Shown: piece by piece, positions 26,557 through 35,592 of the stretch
How the letters are laid out: each line of letters starts with the position of its first letter
Numbering within the stretch: position 1 is the first letter of the stretch
Source of the DNA: Lentimicrobiaceae bacterium
GTDB taxonomy: Bacteria > Bacteroidota > Bacteroidia > Bacteroidales > P3
Direction of reading: 5' to 3'
DNA length: 64,000 nt
Assembly (NCBI GenBank): GCA_022510485.1
Contig: JAFLTI010000002.1
Coordinates: 38,287-102,286, forward strand
Translations under genes and position numbers: made by a program
The notes under the pieces: model-generated
The model's database searches: none
What the model was told of the DNA's origin: nothing
What the model saw: the letters and a program-made list of their open reading frames with translations, nothing else

Positions 26557-27573
26557 CTATTCCGACAAATAGGTTTCCAACAATTCCATTCCGCAGGTAT
26601 CGGGAAACAGATCCACAATATTGCAACAGGCAGGAACCAATACCAATTCACCTTGTTTTATTTCCACAGCTTTTCCGTCGGCTTTGAGCACGCCGCCGCC
26701 TGCACTGCAAAGATAAACAACAAACGAATCCGTACCCGTAAAATCTTTTTCCACTCCTTGGTTCAGAGGCAGGTAATTGACCCTGAAACGAGGCGTATCT
26801 ATCATAAGGTTGCTCGTATTGAGCACCCTGCCGTAAGGCATTTTACCGGCTTGTTCCATCGGCTGCCTGCCTTGAACGCCATCGCCGAAATTCAAGGCTT
26901 TCAAAGCCTGTTCTATATGCAACTCTCTGGGTTTTCCGTCTGACCCCATACGGTTCCAATCGTAAATACGGTAAGTTATATCGCTGCTCTGCTGTATTTC
27001 CGCCAACAAAATGCCGGAACGGAGCGCATGAACCGTACCCGCCGGAATATGGAACAAATCTCCCCTGTTAACTTCTTCCTGATTCAGTATATCTTCTATC
27101 CTGCCCTCCTTGAGCGCCTTGAGATATTTCATTTGGTTCACGCCCGGCTTGAATCCGCACACTAAGCGCGCACCTAATTCCGCCTGACGGATAAACCACA
27201 TTTCGTCTTTGCCTAAACCTTCTTCGCGTTCCATAGCCAACTCATTGTCGGGATGTACCTGTACCGACAAATCCGCCGTGGCATCTATCCATTTGAAAAG
27301 CAAAGGAAACTGCAAGCCAAAACGCCTATAAATATCCTCGCCCACCAAATCGCCCATATACACTTCTACCAACTCTACCAAATTATTGCCTTCCAAAAAG
27401 CCGTTCGCCACCACCGATTCTTCGCCCTCCAGACCCGAAAGCATCCAAGCTTCGCCGCAATTGGGCATATTTCCGTAATCCAATCCCAACACTCGCTTTA
27501 TGGAATCTCCGCCCCATACCTTGGATTTGAATATCGGGATAAACTTAAGCGGATATAAAGTTCTTTCTTCCAT
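26557..27573 (-). CDS. manA: Mannose-6-phosphate isomerase (type I, short form)
   Basis: The start at 27573 gives a 338-residue protein. It interconverts mannose 6-phosphate and fructose 6-phosphate. Zinc-site motifs are SVQVHPDNELA (QxHP) and KDEMWFI, and the FHIPAGTVHAL segment is also typical. The ATG at 27573 lies 1 bp after the folA stop codon, so the two are probably co-transcribed. It may supply mannose derivatives for surface glycans. Confidence 0.9.
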   Translation of the reverse strand: MEERTLYPLKFIPIFKSKVWGGDSIKRVLGLDYGNMPNCGEAWMLSGLEGEESVVANGFLEGNNLVELVEVYMGDLVGEDIYRRFGLQFPLLFKWIDATADLSVQVHPDNELAMEREEGLGKDEMWFIRQAELGARLVCGFKPGVNQMKYLKALKEGRIEDILNQEEVNRGDLFHIPAGTVHALRSGILLAEIQQSSDITYRIYDWNRMGSDGKPRELHIEQALKALNFGDGVQGRQPMEQAGKMPYGRVLNTSNLMIDTPRFRVNYLPLNQGVEKDFTGTDSFVVYLCSAGGGVLKADGKAVEIKQGELVLVPACCNIVDLFPDTCGMELLETYLSE

Positions 27574-27574
27574 T

Positions 27575-28099
27575 TTAGTTGTTTTGAGTTCTGCGTACAT
27601 ACACCGCATAACGGTATTCCAAGCCCGAGGCGGAGTCCGTCTGCCACGCTCCGGCATTATCCAACGCCCATTCGGTACGGTCTAATTCCGGAAAGAAAGT
27701 ATCGGCGTCAAACGACTGTTTAAGTTCGGTTATATAAGCCTTTTGGCAGTATGGCAGGAACATCCTGAAAACTTGCCCGCCGCCTATCACAAAGGATTCT
27801 CCGCTTAAAGGCAGGGCGGCAAGGGCTTCTTCCACACTCCGCACCGTTTTTACGTTTTCCGCATCGTAGTTGGCTTGCCGGCTCAACACCAGATGAAAAC
27901 GATTGGGCAAGGGACGGCGCGGAAAAGATTCATAGGTTTTGCTGCCCATCAGAATGGTATGCCCTGTGGTGAGTGCCTTAAAATATTTCAGGTCGTCGGA
28001 AAGATGCCACAACAACTTATTGTCTTTGCCTATGGCTCCATTGGCGGCGATAGCCACCACCAGACTGAGCATAGGGTTTTGTGTATCGGGAGCTGCCAT
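27575..28099 (-). CDS. folA: Dihydrofolate reductase
   Basis: This 174-residue protein reduces dihydrofolate with NADPH. Motifs present are VAIAANGAIGKDNKLLWHL (folate/NADPH floor), LMGSKTYESFPRRPLPNR and VIGGGQVFRMFLPY. The first Met (28099) and Met10 are both possible starts. The ATG overlaps the stop of the PNGase-like gene by 1 bp (TAATG), which suggests coupled translation. Confidence 0.93.
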   Translation of the reverse strand: MAAPDTQNPMLSLVVAIAANGAIGKDNKLLWHLSDDLKYFKALTTGHTILMGSKTYESFPRRPLPNRFHLVLSRQANYDAENVKTVRSVEEALAALPLSGESFVIGGGQVFRMFLPYCQKAYITELKQSFDADTFFPELDRTEWALDNAGAWQTDSASGLEYRYAVYVRRTQNN

Positions 28100-30408
28100 T
28101 AGCGTATGATTATTTTTTGAACACCGTTCTTATGCAAGGTCTGTATGCGCAACACATAGAAACCGGCAGGCAAATCGCGCACATCAATGGCTTGGGCATT
28201 AAGTTCTTCCGCATTGTTGAACACACGGCTCCGCAATACCTCTCCGTTCATATTGAACAGTTGCAGGCTGCCGCGCCCGGTCTGTTCTCCTGTCTGCACA
28301 AAAAAGCGCTCGGAAACCGGATTGGGATAAACTGAAAATGCCAGTTCCTCACGCCCGGCAATCTGTTCGTTGGCCACATCCGGCAAGGAATCGTACATTC
28401 GGTTGTAATACGCAATAATGTAAGAAGCGATATAGTACTGGGGATTATAGGTATCCATACAGTCGCCGCAAGTAACGCCGCTCACACAGTCGGGATTATT
28501 CGGATGGCAACGGTCTACGTAATCTTCCTGCAAAATGAAACGCATTTCCATTTCCTTGCTGCCCAACTGCGCCGCCAGATTGTAGTTATAACCCGGCGCT
28601 ATCGCCCCCGGACACCAGCCCGCACGATTGTATGCCCAAGTTCCGCGCTGCCCGGTGCAGCCGTCGGGATTAGGATTGCATTTCATCCAAGGAGAGTGGG
28701 AAAACGAACTCTGATTTACATAAATCGTGTGATGCGCCTCGTAAAATTCGGCAGCGTTGCCCGTATTGTTGGAGCCCCAGCCGTGCCCGGTGGTAACTAC
28801 CTTGAGGTTCAGTGCCGCCGCTCCCACAGGAGTTTGCACCAACAAAGTATCCATCGGTTGCAGCCTTGCCGGATCGCCAAAGGGAAAATTGCCGTTCCAC
28901 AACGGAATGATACCGCTGTAGAGGTATTGCGGCATACCTTTTACAAACTCAAAATCGAGCGTGATGTCGTAACCTCCCGAACCCCAAGTATCGATAAACA
29001 TCCGCATAGGCACTTCACCTTGCAGCCAAGAGGAAAAATCGCTCACATCCAATTCGTGGCTGCAAGGCACCCCGTAGGCGGTAGTATAGCGTATAATCTC
29101 GCGCCATTGACCGTCGGGCGTCTGCATTTCCACCCATGCCACCCTGTCCCAATCATCACAACCGCCATCTATCTGCGGGCACTGCATATCCAATTTGGCA
29201 ACAATGCGCTGATAACTGCCCACATGCTGCGGAAACACAAAAACCCCGCCATTGGTACGTCCCGGCTCCGGAAAATTAATCAACATATGTTCAAACGCCC
29301 GAACCGTTCTCGATTGGCTAATACTATCCACCCTTATCCGGCGCGTAAAGGAGGTGTCTTTGCCATTGCTTGCCGATGCGTAGAAGTGAACGGTAAAATC
29401 GCCATAATGTCCCGGTATGAAATCGAAACGTGCGGTATTGTCTTTGGTATTCCAATACGATAGCGCGTTCTGACCTTCCACTTCTATCCGGAGGTCGGTA
29501 ATATGGCTAAAGGATGTGCCTATCTCCGCCCTTGCCCACAGCGGATAAACGAGGGTGTCCGAGGGCATGGCTATAATTTCGGATTCCACCAAAGGCGTAG
29601 AAAGGCTTAGGCTGTACAACAAAGGATTTTCTACCTGCACGCCGAATACGTGACGAACCGGATAAAATTCACTGTTTCCCTCCTGCACGGCTTCTATCAC
29701 CACTTGTTCTTCCGTACCGTCGGAAATCAAGAAAAAGCTATTGCCGTTGCTTTCCAATATACCGGCTGAACCCGAAATCACCGAAAATTTTACCGGCAGC
29801 TGCGAAGATGCCGTAGCCTTGAGAGGAACCGTATCTAAGGAAGATACCAAAACAGGCAAAGAGTCTACATACAAACGTTGGTTAGTGCGCAGGTCTTCTG
29901 CCGACAAATCTTCTAAAACCCGCAATTCGGCGGTCTGTATCGCACGGTTCCATGTGTTGGTATTGTCTATATACACGATTTTTACAAAACGCCCCTTTAC
30001 CGCCCCGAAAGACAGATCCTGCACGGAAACATTCGAAACATCTTGCCAAAAAATCCTGCCGATTGCCTGTGCATCGCCCCAATCCGTTGTGTCGTTAGAA
30101 ACATATAGGGCGTAGTCTTGCAGTTTATCGCTGCTGTTTTGGGCATTGCAGCGGTAGCGGACACCGCACACCTTATGTTCCTTGCCTAAATCGAGAACCA
30201 ATATAGCCGGCAACGGCAATCTCTGTCCTGTATTTACTGCCCACCATGTGGTGGTGTCGCCGTCAAAGGCATTCTGCACCGGATCAGCCGCCGTCTGACT
30301 GTTTATCGAAAGTACCGTATAGGTTTCGGGGGCTATTTCCGTTACCTGCGCCCAAAGACCGCCGCAGAGCAACACCCCTGCCAAAACCGAAAAAAATTTT
30401 GCTTTCAT
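28099..30408 (-). CDS. Secreted PNGase F-like peptide-N-glycosidase with discoidin domain and T9SS sorting domain
   Basis: The ATG at 30408 gives a signal peptide (KFFSVLAGVLLCGGLWAQ). The protein has 769 residues. Residues about 20-150 are an F5/8 type C (discoidin) domain. Residues about 150-355 are beta-rich, Ig-like. Residues about 360-640 resemble the PNGase F N- and C-domains, with the GGCDDWDRVAWVEM motif around the catalytic Asp. The last 75 residues are a T9SS type A sorting domain (FSVYPNPVSERFF ... QKIIIR). It probably removes N-glycans from host or dietary glycoproteins at the cell surface. It is followed by folA and manA. Confidence 0.85.
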   Translation of the reverse strand: MKAKFFSVLAGVLLCGGLWAQVTEIAPETYTVLSINSQTAADPVQNAFDGDTTTWWAVNTGQRLPLPAILVLDLGKEHKVCGVRYRCNAQNSSDKLQDYALYVSNDTTDWGDAQAIGRIFWQDVSNVSVQDLSFGAVKGRFVKIVYIDNTNTWNRAIQTAELRVLEDLSAEDLRTNQRLYVDSLPVLVSSLDTVPLKATASSQLPVKFSVISGSAGILESNGNSFFLISDGTEEQVVIEAVQEGNSEFYPVRHVFGVQVENPLLYSLSLSTPLVESEIIAMPSDTLVYPLWARAEIGTSFSHITDLRIEVEGQNALSYWNTKDNTARFDFIPGHYGDFTVHFYASASNGKDTSFTRRIRVDSISQSRTVRAFEHMLINFPEPGRTNGGVFVFPQHVGSYQRIVAKLDMQCPQIDGGCDDWDRVAWVEMQTPDGQWREIIRYTTAYGVPCSHELDVSDFSSWLQGEVPMRMFIDTWGSGGYDITLDFEFVKGMPQYLYSGIIPLWNGNFPFGDPARLQPMDTLLVQTPVGAAALNLKVVTTGHGWGSNNTGNAAEFYEAHHTIYVNQSSFSHSPWMKCNPNPDGCTGQRGTWAYNRAGWCPGAIAPGYNYNLAAQLGSKEMEMRFILQEDYVDRCHPNNPDCVSGVTCGDCMDTYNPQYYIASYIIAYYNRMYDSLPDVANEQIAGREELAFSVYPNPVSERFFVQTGEQTGRGSLQLFNMNGEVLRSRVFNNAEELNAQAIDVRDLPAGFYVLRIQTLHKNGVQKIIIR

Positions 30409-30433
30409 ATACTTATAAGCTAAAAGAGCGAAG

Positions 30434-31402
30434 TTACGAAATCGAAGAAGCCGTTTCCGGCTCGATGGGTTCAAAATTGATCCGTTCCTTTTCTATCACC
30501 AAGGGGCGTTTGCGCACCTGTGTGTGTACGGCTCCCACGTATTCTCCCACAATGCCGATAAAAATAAGCTGCACGGCAGAAAAGAAGAACAGACCGATAA
30601 CCAAGGGTGCCTGTCCTGCCGAAAATGAATGCCAGTATATAAGCTTATACACCAAATAGAACAAAGCCACCAAAGCGCTCAGTATCGCCACGCCGAAGCC
30701 CAAAAAACAAGCAAGGCGCAAGGGTACTTTTGAATAATTTACAAAGCCCAGCATCGCCATATCGTAGAGCGTGTAGAAATTGTTTTTGGTACGCCCATGT
30801 TCGCGACGAGGCTGCACAAAGTTTACCGTAGCTATATCAAAACCAAGTTCCGACACAAGACCTCGAAAATACGGATAAGGATCGTCTATCTGGCGCAATA
30901 CATCCACAAACTTTTTGTCGTATAGTCCGAATCCAGTAAAGTTCTTTACCTGCTCCACTTCCGACATTTTGGCAATCAGGTTGTAGAATAGTTTGCGAAT
31001 GGCAAACATCAAGCGGTTTTCCTTACTTTGGTTCTTTACGGCTATCACCACCTTATGCCCTTCTTCCCAACGGGCAATCAGTTCGGGAATTTTTTCGGGC
31101 GGATCCTGCAAATCAGAACACATGGAAATCACTGCATCTCCGTAACACTGGCGGATTCCGTGAAAGGGCGAGCGGATATGCCCGAAATTCCGCGCGTTGA
31201 CGATACAACGGATATGGGAATCTTTTTCTATTTCCTTGCGGATTAACGCAACGGTATTGTCTTTGGAGGCATTGTCGATAAAGATATGCTCGTAGTCGTA
31301 TTGCGGCAGGCTCTGCATTACCTTACGAATCCTATCGCAAAGGATTGCCACGTTTTCTTCTTCGTTATAACAAGCTGTTATAATGGAAATCTTCTTTTTC
31401 AT
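30434..31402 (-). CDS. Family 2 glycosyltransferase (GtrB/ArnC-like polyprenyl-phosphate type)
   Basis: This protein has 322 residues. The N-terminal GT-A domain (residues 1-225) starts KKISIITACYNEEENV and has the CSDLQDPPEKIP segment typical of the DPM1/GtrB group. Two membrane helices follow at about residues 232-260 and 268-292. Such enzymes load a sugar onto undecaprenyl phosphate. As the last sugar gene of the operon, it may transfer the modified hexose made by the upstream enzymes. Confidence 0.82.
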   Translation of the reverse strand: MKKKISIITACYNEEENVAILCDRIRKVMQSLPQYDYEHIFIDNASKDNTVALIRKEIEKDSHIRCIVNARNFGHIRSPFHGIRQCYGDAVISMCSDLQDPPEKIPELIARWEEGHKVVIAVKNQSKENRLMFAIRKLFYNLIAKMSEVEQVKNFTGFGLYDKKFVDVLRQIDDPYPYFRGLVSELGFDIATVNFVQPRREHGRTKNNFYTLYDMAMLGFVNYSKVPLRLACFLGFGVAILSALVALFYLVYKLIYWHSFSAGQAPLVIGLFFFSAVQLIFIGIVGEYVGAVHTQVRKRPLVIEKERINFEPIEPETASSIS

Positions 31403-31428
31403 ATCCCTAATATCTTATCGGAACCCGC

Positions 31429-32082
31429 TTACAAAAGTTCCCTGTAATCCGATACAATAAAATCCGCACCGCTGTCAACAGCAAATGTTTCTCCGCCATA
31501 ACCGCCCGTAAACGCAAGCGTGCACATTCCCGCGTAGCGACCCGCCTCTATATCGGGCAGGGTATCTCCCACCATAACCGCCTGAGAGGGGTCGATATTG
31601 AACATACGAACCATAGCTTTGAGAACCTCAGGTTTAGGCAGATGATCTCCCTCAAAATCGGGAGTTCCCACAAAGAAAAAGTGGTCGCTTATTCCTAAGG
31701 TTGTCAAAACCTCATAGGTAGGTTTCTTAGGCTTGTTGGTAGCCACATACAGCGTTTTGCCCTGTTCCCGAAGTGTATCTAAAAACTTGAGCACACCGGG
31801 AAACAGCACGGTCTGGCGGTATTTTCCTGCCGCATAAAACGCTCGAAAAGTTTGAGCCACCGTTTGCCGTTGTGCCGAATCAAGTTGAGGCGAAATCGCG
31901 GAGATGATATCCGGCAAGAGCGGTCCGATGCGCAATTTGGAGGCATCGTATTCCCAACCTAAACTCTGGTAAGCCTGTTCTATACTGCCCAAAACATCTG
32001 CCTTGGAATCAGCCAAAGTGCCGTCCAAATCAAAAAAGAAATGATTGAGCCTATACAGTTCGGCTTTCTTATCCGCTTGCAT
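31429..32082 (-). CDS. HAD-superfamily phosphatase (phosphoglycolate phosphatase-like)
   Basis: This 217-residue protein has HAD motif I FFDLDGTLADSKAD, motif II around VATNKPKKP, and motif III/IV VMVGDTLPDIEAG, with a helical cap between. It would dephosphorylate a small phosphate ester. In this operon it could release a phosphate from a sugar intermediate, but the substrate cannot be read from the sequence. Confidence 0.8.
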   Translation of the reverse strand: MQADKKAELYRLNHFFFDLDGTLADSKADVLGSIEQAYQSLGWEYDASKLRIGPLLPDIISAISPQLDSAQRQTVAQTFRAFYAAGKYRQTVLFPGVLKFLDTLREQGKTLYVATNKPKKPTYEVLTTLGISDHFFFVGTPDFEGDHLPKPEVLKAMVRMFNIDPSQAVMVGDTLPDIEAGRYAGMCTLAFTGGYGGETFAVDSGADFIVSDYRELL

Positions 32083-32091
32083 AAAATACCC

Positions 32092-32907
32092 CTACTTATA
32101 TTGACCGCCAGCTGCTTCTATCAATTTATCGTAACGCGATTGAAGCATGGCGATACGCTGGGAATCTTCCTCATAAATCATCTTATAAAATTCCCGTTTA
32201 TTCTTTAGCCACATCAGTTCAAAACCGACCGCTTTAAGAATGCCCTTATCCGCACCCTCCGATACTGCACCCGGCAGTTGAAAAAGTACCTTGCGGGTTT
32301 CATAACGGTCTAAAGTTCCTTTGGGTAAACGATTAAAAAACTCTATGGATGCTGCCGAAACACCACCGCCTATCACACATTCCTTATTATGTTTCTTAGC
32401 TTCAACACATAATTCTTCCGCTATCTTGAAAACAGGTTCAGAGTTTATATCTTCCCGTGTCAAACCCATCGAACCGGTCATATCCACACGCCCTAAAACA
32501 ATCCCCTTAAGTTCTTCTACTCCGGGAATCTTCATCATATCGGCAAAATTCTTGTATCCCGTATAGGTTTCCACATTGATAAGAAAATCCACTTCATCCC
32601 ATTCATCTTTTGGATAAACCATATGAGTGGCAGCCAAATATTTCTTAAGGGCATACGGAGTTTCTATCATCGGAGCCACAATGCGGGTAACGCCAATGGA
32701 ACGGGCATCGTACATATCGCGGATTGCCTCGCAACCACCTATTTTGATAGTCAAATCCAAGCCTGCCTTGGTTACCACCTCTTTCAAGCGCAAGGCTTCT
32801 TCCATGCGGGTTCCCTCAGCTTCAAATTCTGCTTTTACCCCTATCACATAGTGATTTTCTTTAAGGTCTTTAAGTTGGTCAACCATTCGCTGTTCCAACG
32901 CATTCAT
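32092..32907 (-). CDS. HpcH/HpaI-type aldolase / citrate-lyase-beta-like protein
   Basis: This 271-residue TIM-barrel protein has the metal-site Glu in FLINVETYTG and an Asp in LGRVDMTGSMGL, as in class II HpcH/HpaI aldolases. The phrase IGGCEAIRDMYDA is also typical. It would cleave or form a C-C bond with a 2-oxo acid such as pyruvate. It stands 4 bp after the ThDP-enzyme gene, so the two probably act on connected carbon-carbon chemistry. Confidence 0.78.
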   Translation of the reverse strand: MNALEQRMVDQLKDLKENHYVIGVKAEFEAEGTRMEEALRLKEVVTKAGLDLTIKIGGCEAIRDMYDARSIGVTRIVAPMIETPYALKKYLAATHMVYPKDEWDEVDFLINVETYTGYKNFADMMKIPGVEELKGIVLGRVDMTGSMGLTREDINSEPVFKIAEELCVEAKKHNKECVIGGGVSAASIEFFNRLPKGTLDRYETRKVLFQLPGAVSEGADKGILKAVGFELMWLKNKREFYKMIYEEDSQRIAMLQSRYDKLIEAAGGQYK

Positions 32908-32911
32908 AATA

Positions 32912-34705
32912 CTATTCGTTTATAGGATTGATAATCATGTTTTGCAAAAACTCTTCACGAGGCAAGAACGGATACAAGTCTTCGAGCGGCTTCGACACCA
33001 TTTTTCCGTCGGACTTGCGAACCGAAGATGTTTTGGGTTGAAAGATATAATTATGCGGCAACATCACCTCACATACCATAGGTTTATCTATGGCACACAT
33101 TTCCTGTATCTTTTTATTCACATCTTCATTGCGCTCAATCCGCATGGGTACAAAACCGAACGATTCCGCCAATTTCATAAAATCGGGAAATACCACACCC
33201 GAATCAGAATCTATACCGATATGCCGCCCCTCAAAAAAGTTGTTTTGAGTCTGACGAATCGAGATATATCCTCCATTATTGAGAATTACCAATTTCAAAT
33301 TTATCTTGTTGGCTATTGCTGTACTCAATTCCTGTATATTCATCATCAGACTGCCTTCCCCTCCCAAACAAACGTGCATACTGCCCGGTGTAGCCAGCGC
33401 CGCTCCAATAGCTGCAGGTAGGTCATAACCCATAGCTGCACAACCCGAATTCCAAAACCAACGCTGTCCTTGTTTTACCTTAACCGCCTGAAAACCGATT
33501 ACACACGCACTTCCGTTGGCAGTTGCCACTACTGCATTTTTAGGTAAGGTTCGACTGAGAGCATCTACAAAATAATAGGGATTCACCATACCCGGCTTTT
33601 CAAATTCAGGCAACACAACTGGATATTTTATTTTTCGTTCTAAAGCCCACAAAAGCCATTCATCATATTTCTTACGCGGTGTATAATTCAAGAGCGCGTC
33701 AAAAAAGGCGGAGGCATCTGCTTCTATGGCAAGATAGGATTGAACTGTTGGCTTTTGCATTTCTGCCTTATCAACGTCAATGCAAACCAATTTGCCACCG
33801 CGGGCAAAATACTCGTAATTATAGCTCGTCTGCCGAATATTGTTGCGCGAGCCCACACTTAAAACCAAATCTGCGTTTTGTAAAGCGAAATTACCGCTAC
33901 GGCTACCCAAGGTACCGATACGCCCAACAAAACAAGGATGTTCCTCATAAAGCATATCCATGCCGTTGAATGTACCCAAAGCGGGAATTGGCATTTTTTG
34001 CAAAAACGCATACATCTTTTCTTGCGCACCGCTTATTCGGATACCGTTCCCTGCTATCAACACGGGGCGTTCACAAGAATCCAGCAAGTCAAAGAGTTTC
34101 TGCATCTGCGCCGAATCCGGTTGTTTTCGTTGCGGTTCATCCACTTCGGGCTTTTCCCTATCCAACGCCGCCTCATCCACCAATGCCCCCTGTATATCCA
34201 TAGGCACATCGATCCATACCGGACCGGGTCTACCCGATAAGGCGGTATGCACTGCCTCGTCTAAGATACGGCGTACATCCTCTACCTTTCGGATTTGCGC
34301 CGCATACTTTACCAAAGGCTTCACTACCGAAATAATATCCACCTCTTGGTCTCCAAGTTGCCGCAATGGCAATTCAGGACAAGCCGCAATGGTAGTAGAC
34401 TGTTTTACCTGACCCGAAATATAGAGCACGGGAACCGAATCCGTCCATTGCCCCATTACGCCGGTAAGCGTGTTCAATCCTCCGGGACCTGTAGTGATAT
34501 TGACCACGCCCAAAGGTTTTCCAGCACGCACATAGCCCTCCGCCGCAATGGCACAAGCCTGTTCGTGATGACAGCAGGTATAGGCAATTCCACTCTGATA
34601 CACGGCATCGTTCAAGTGCATGGCACCGCCTCCGGTAATCATAAACACCCGTTCCACACCATAAACTTCTTTCAGTCTTCTGAATATATAATCGCTCGCT
34701 CTCAT
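32912..34705 (-). CDS. Thiamine diphosphate-dependent enzyme (acetolactate synthase-like / YerE-like)
   Basis: The start at 34705 overlaps the upstream stop by 4 bp. The protein has 597 residues with the three domains of the acetohydroxyacid synthase fold. The catalytic Glu lies in CCHHEQACAIAAEGY, and the cofactor motif is GGEGSLMMN followed by LNNGGY. The usual GDG is GEG here. In the CDP-hexose gene context it may be a YerE-like enzyme that adds an acetyl group from pyruvate to a 4-keto sugar. True branched-chain amino-acid synthesis is less likely, because no ilv partner is present. Confidence 0.75.
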   Translation of the reverse strand: MRASDYIFRRLKEVYGVERVFMITGGGAMHLNDAVYQSGIAYTCCHHEQACAIAAEGYVRAGKPLGVVNITTGPGGLNTLTGVMGQWTDSVPVLYISGQVKQSTTIAACPELPLRQLGDQEVDIISVVKPLVKYAAQIRKVEDVRRILDEAVHTALSGRPGPVWIDVPMDIQGALVDEAALDREKPEVDEPQRKQPDSAQMQKLFDLLDSCERPVLIAGNGIRISGAQEKMYAFLQKMPIPALGTFNGMDMLYEEHPCFVGRIGTLGSRSGNFALQNADLVLSVGSRNNIRQTSYNYEYFARGGKLVCIDVDKAEMQKPTVQSYLAIEADASAFFDALLNYTPRKKYDEWLLWALERKIKYPVVLPEFEKPGMVNPYYFVDALSRTLPKNAVVATANGSACVIGFQAVKVKQGQRWFWNSGCAAMGYDLPAAIGAALATPGSMHVCLGGEGSLMMNIQELSTAIANKINLKLVILNNGGYISIRQTQNNFFEGRHIGIDSDSGVVFPDFMKLAESFGFVPMRIERNEDVNKKIQEMCAIDKPMVCEVMLPHNYIFQPKTSSVRKSDGKMVSKPLEDLYPFLPREEFLQNMIINPINE

Positions 34706-35592
34706 TTGTCGTACAATAAACAATTTCGGTTCAAGGTATCTTTTATAGAACCATACCATGAATACAATTCTTCAAGGGCTTTTTGCATAGGGGTAAAGTG
34801 CAGGACTGCGCCCATCTCCTCCCGCAAACGCGCATTGCTGCCCGTATAAGGCAAGCCCATTCCGTCAGTCCCCACCTTCATAGGCAAATCTTTGCCCGAT
34901 AATTTGATTACCTTCCTGCCCAAATCAAGCAAGGAAGAAACTTCATCAGGCGTAATATTATAGGCTCGATACCGAGGTTTATTTTCGATAAACCAAGCCA
35001 GAATCGATGCCAAATCAGGGGCGTACAGATAGCTGAAATCCCTGTCCTGCCTCAACGTTACCGGCAAATCGAACAAGGTTTTGCAAATGGCGTTCGATAT
35101 AAACCGAATCGCATAGTCTTCGTATTTGCCAAAGATGCCGAAGATGCGTAAATCCACTATGTCTTCGGGGCAATGTTCCATATACCTACCGCAAACATAT
35201 TTGTTGTAGCCGTGTTCGTCGATGGGTATATGCTGCCCAAAATAATCCTCGCTCATCATCGGCATATAATGCCGCATATCATAAATCGCACCTGAACCGA
35301 GATTGAGAATCCGACCGCAACGGTCTGCGTGACGCAAAAGATTAAAGAAAATCCGATTGTTCGTATAAAACAGATTCGTTAAGTCGGGTGCGTTTCTATG
35401 TCCGGGCTTTACCGCCGCATGAATTACGGCATCAAAGCGATGTAAACTAAAATAACTGTCGGTGCTTTCAGTATCCGCCAAATCCAGCTCCGCGTGCGAG
35501 GGGGCATACAACTCGTATGTTTGGGAAAGAACGCTTTCCTTAATATTCTTTCCTATAAAGCCGCTTCCGCCGGTAAGCAGTATCTTTTTCAT
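34702..35592 (-). CDS. NAD-dependent epimerase/dehydratase family protein
   Basis: This 296-residue Rossmann protein has ILLTGGSGFIGKNI as the NAD(P)-binding motif. At the catalytic site, where SDR-extended proteins have YxxxK, this one reads EHGYNKY (His127, Lys131), so the Tyr appears to be His. It overlaps rfbG and the ThDP gene by 4 bp each. It would act as reductase or epimerase on the 4-keto sugar, analogous to YerF, but the role is inferred from context. Confidence 0.75.
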   Translation of the reverse strand: MKKILLTGGSGFIGKNIKESVLSQTYELYAPSHAELDLADTESTDSYFSLHRFDAVIHAAVKPGHRNAPDLTNLFYTNNRIFFNLLRHADRCGRILNLGSGAIYDMRHYMPMMSEDYFGQHIPIDEHGYNKYVCGRYMEHCPEDIVDLRIFGIFGKYEDYAIRFISNAICKTLFDLPVTLRQDRDFSYLYAPDLASILAWFIENKPRYRAYNITPDEVSSLLDLGRKVIKLSGKDLPMKVGTDGMGLPYTGSNARLREEMGAVLHFTPMQKALEELYSWYGSIKDTLNRNCLLYDK

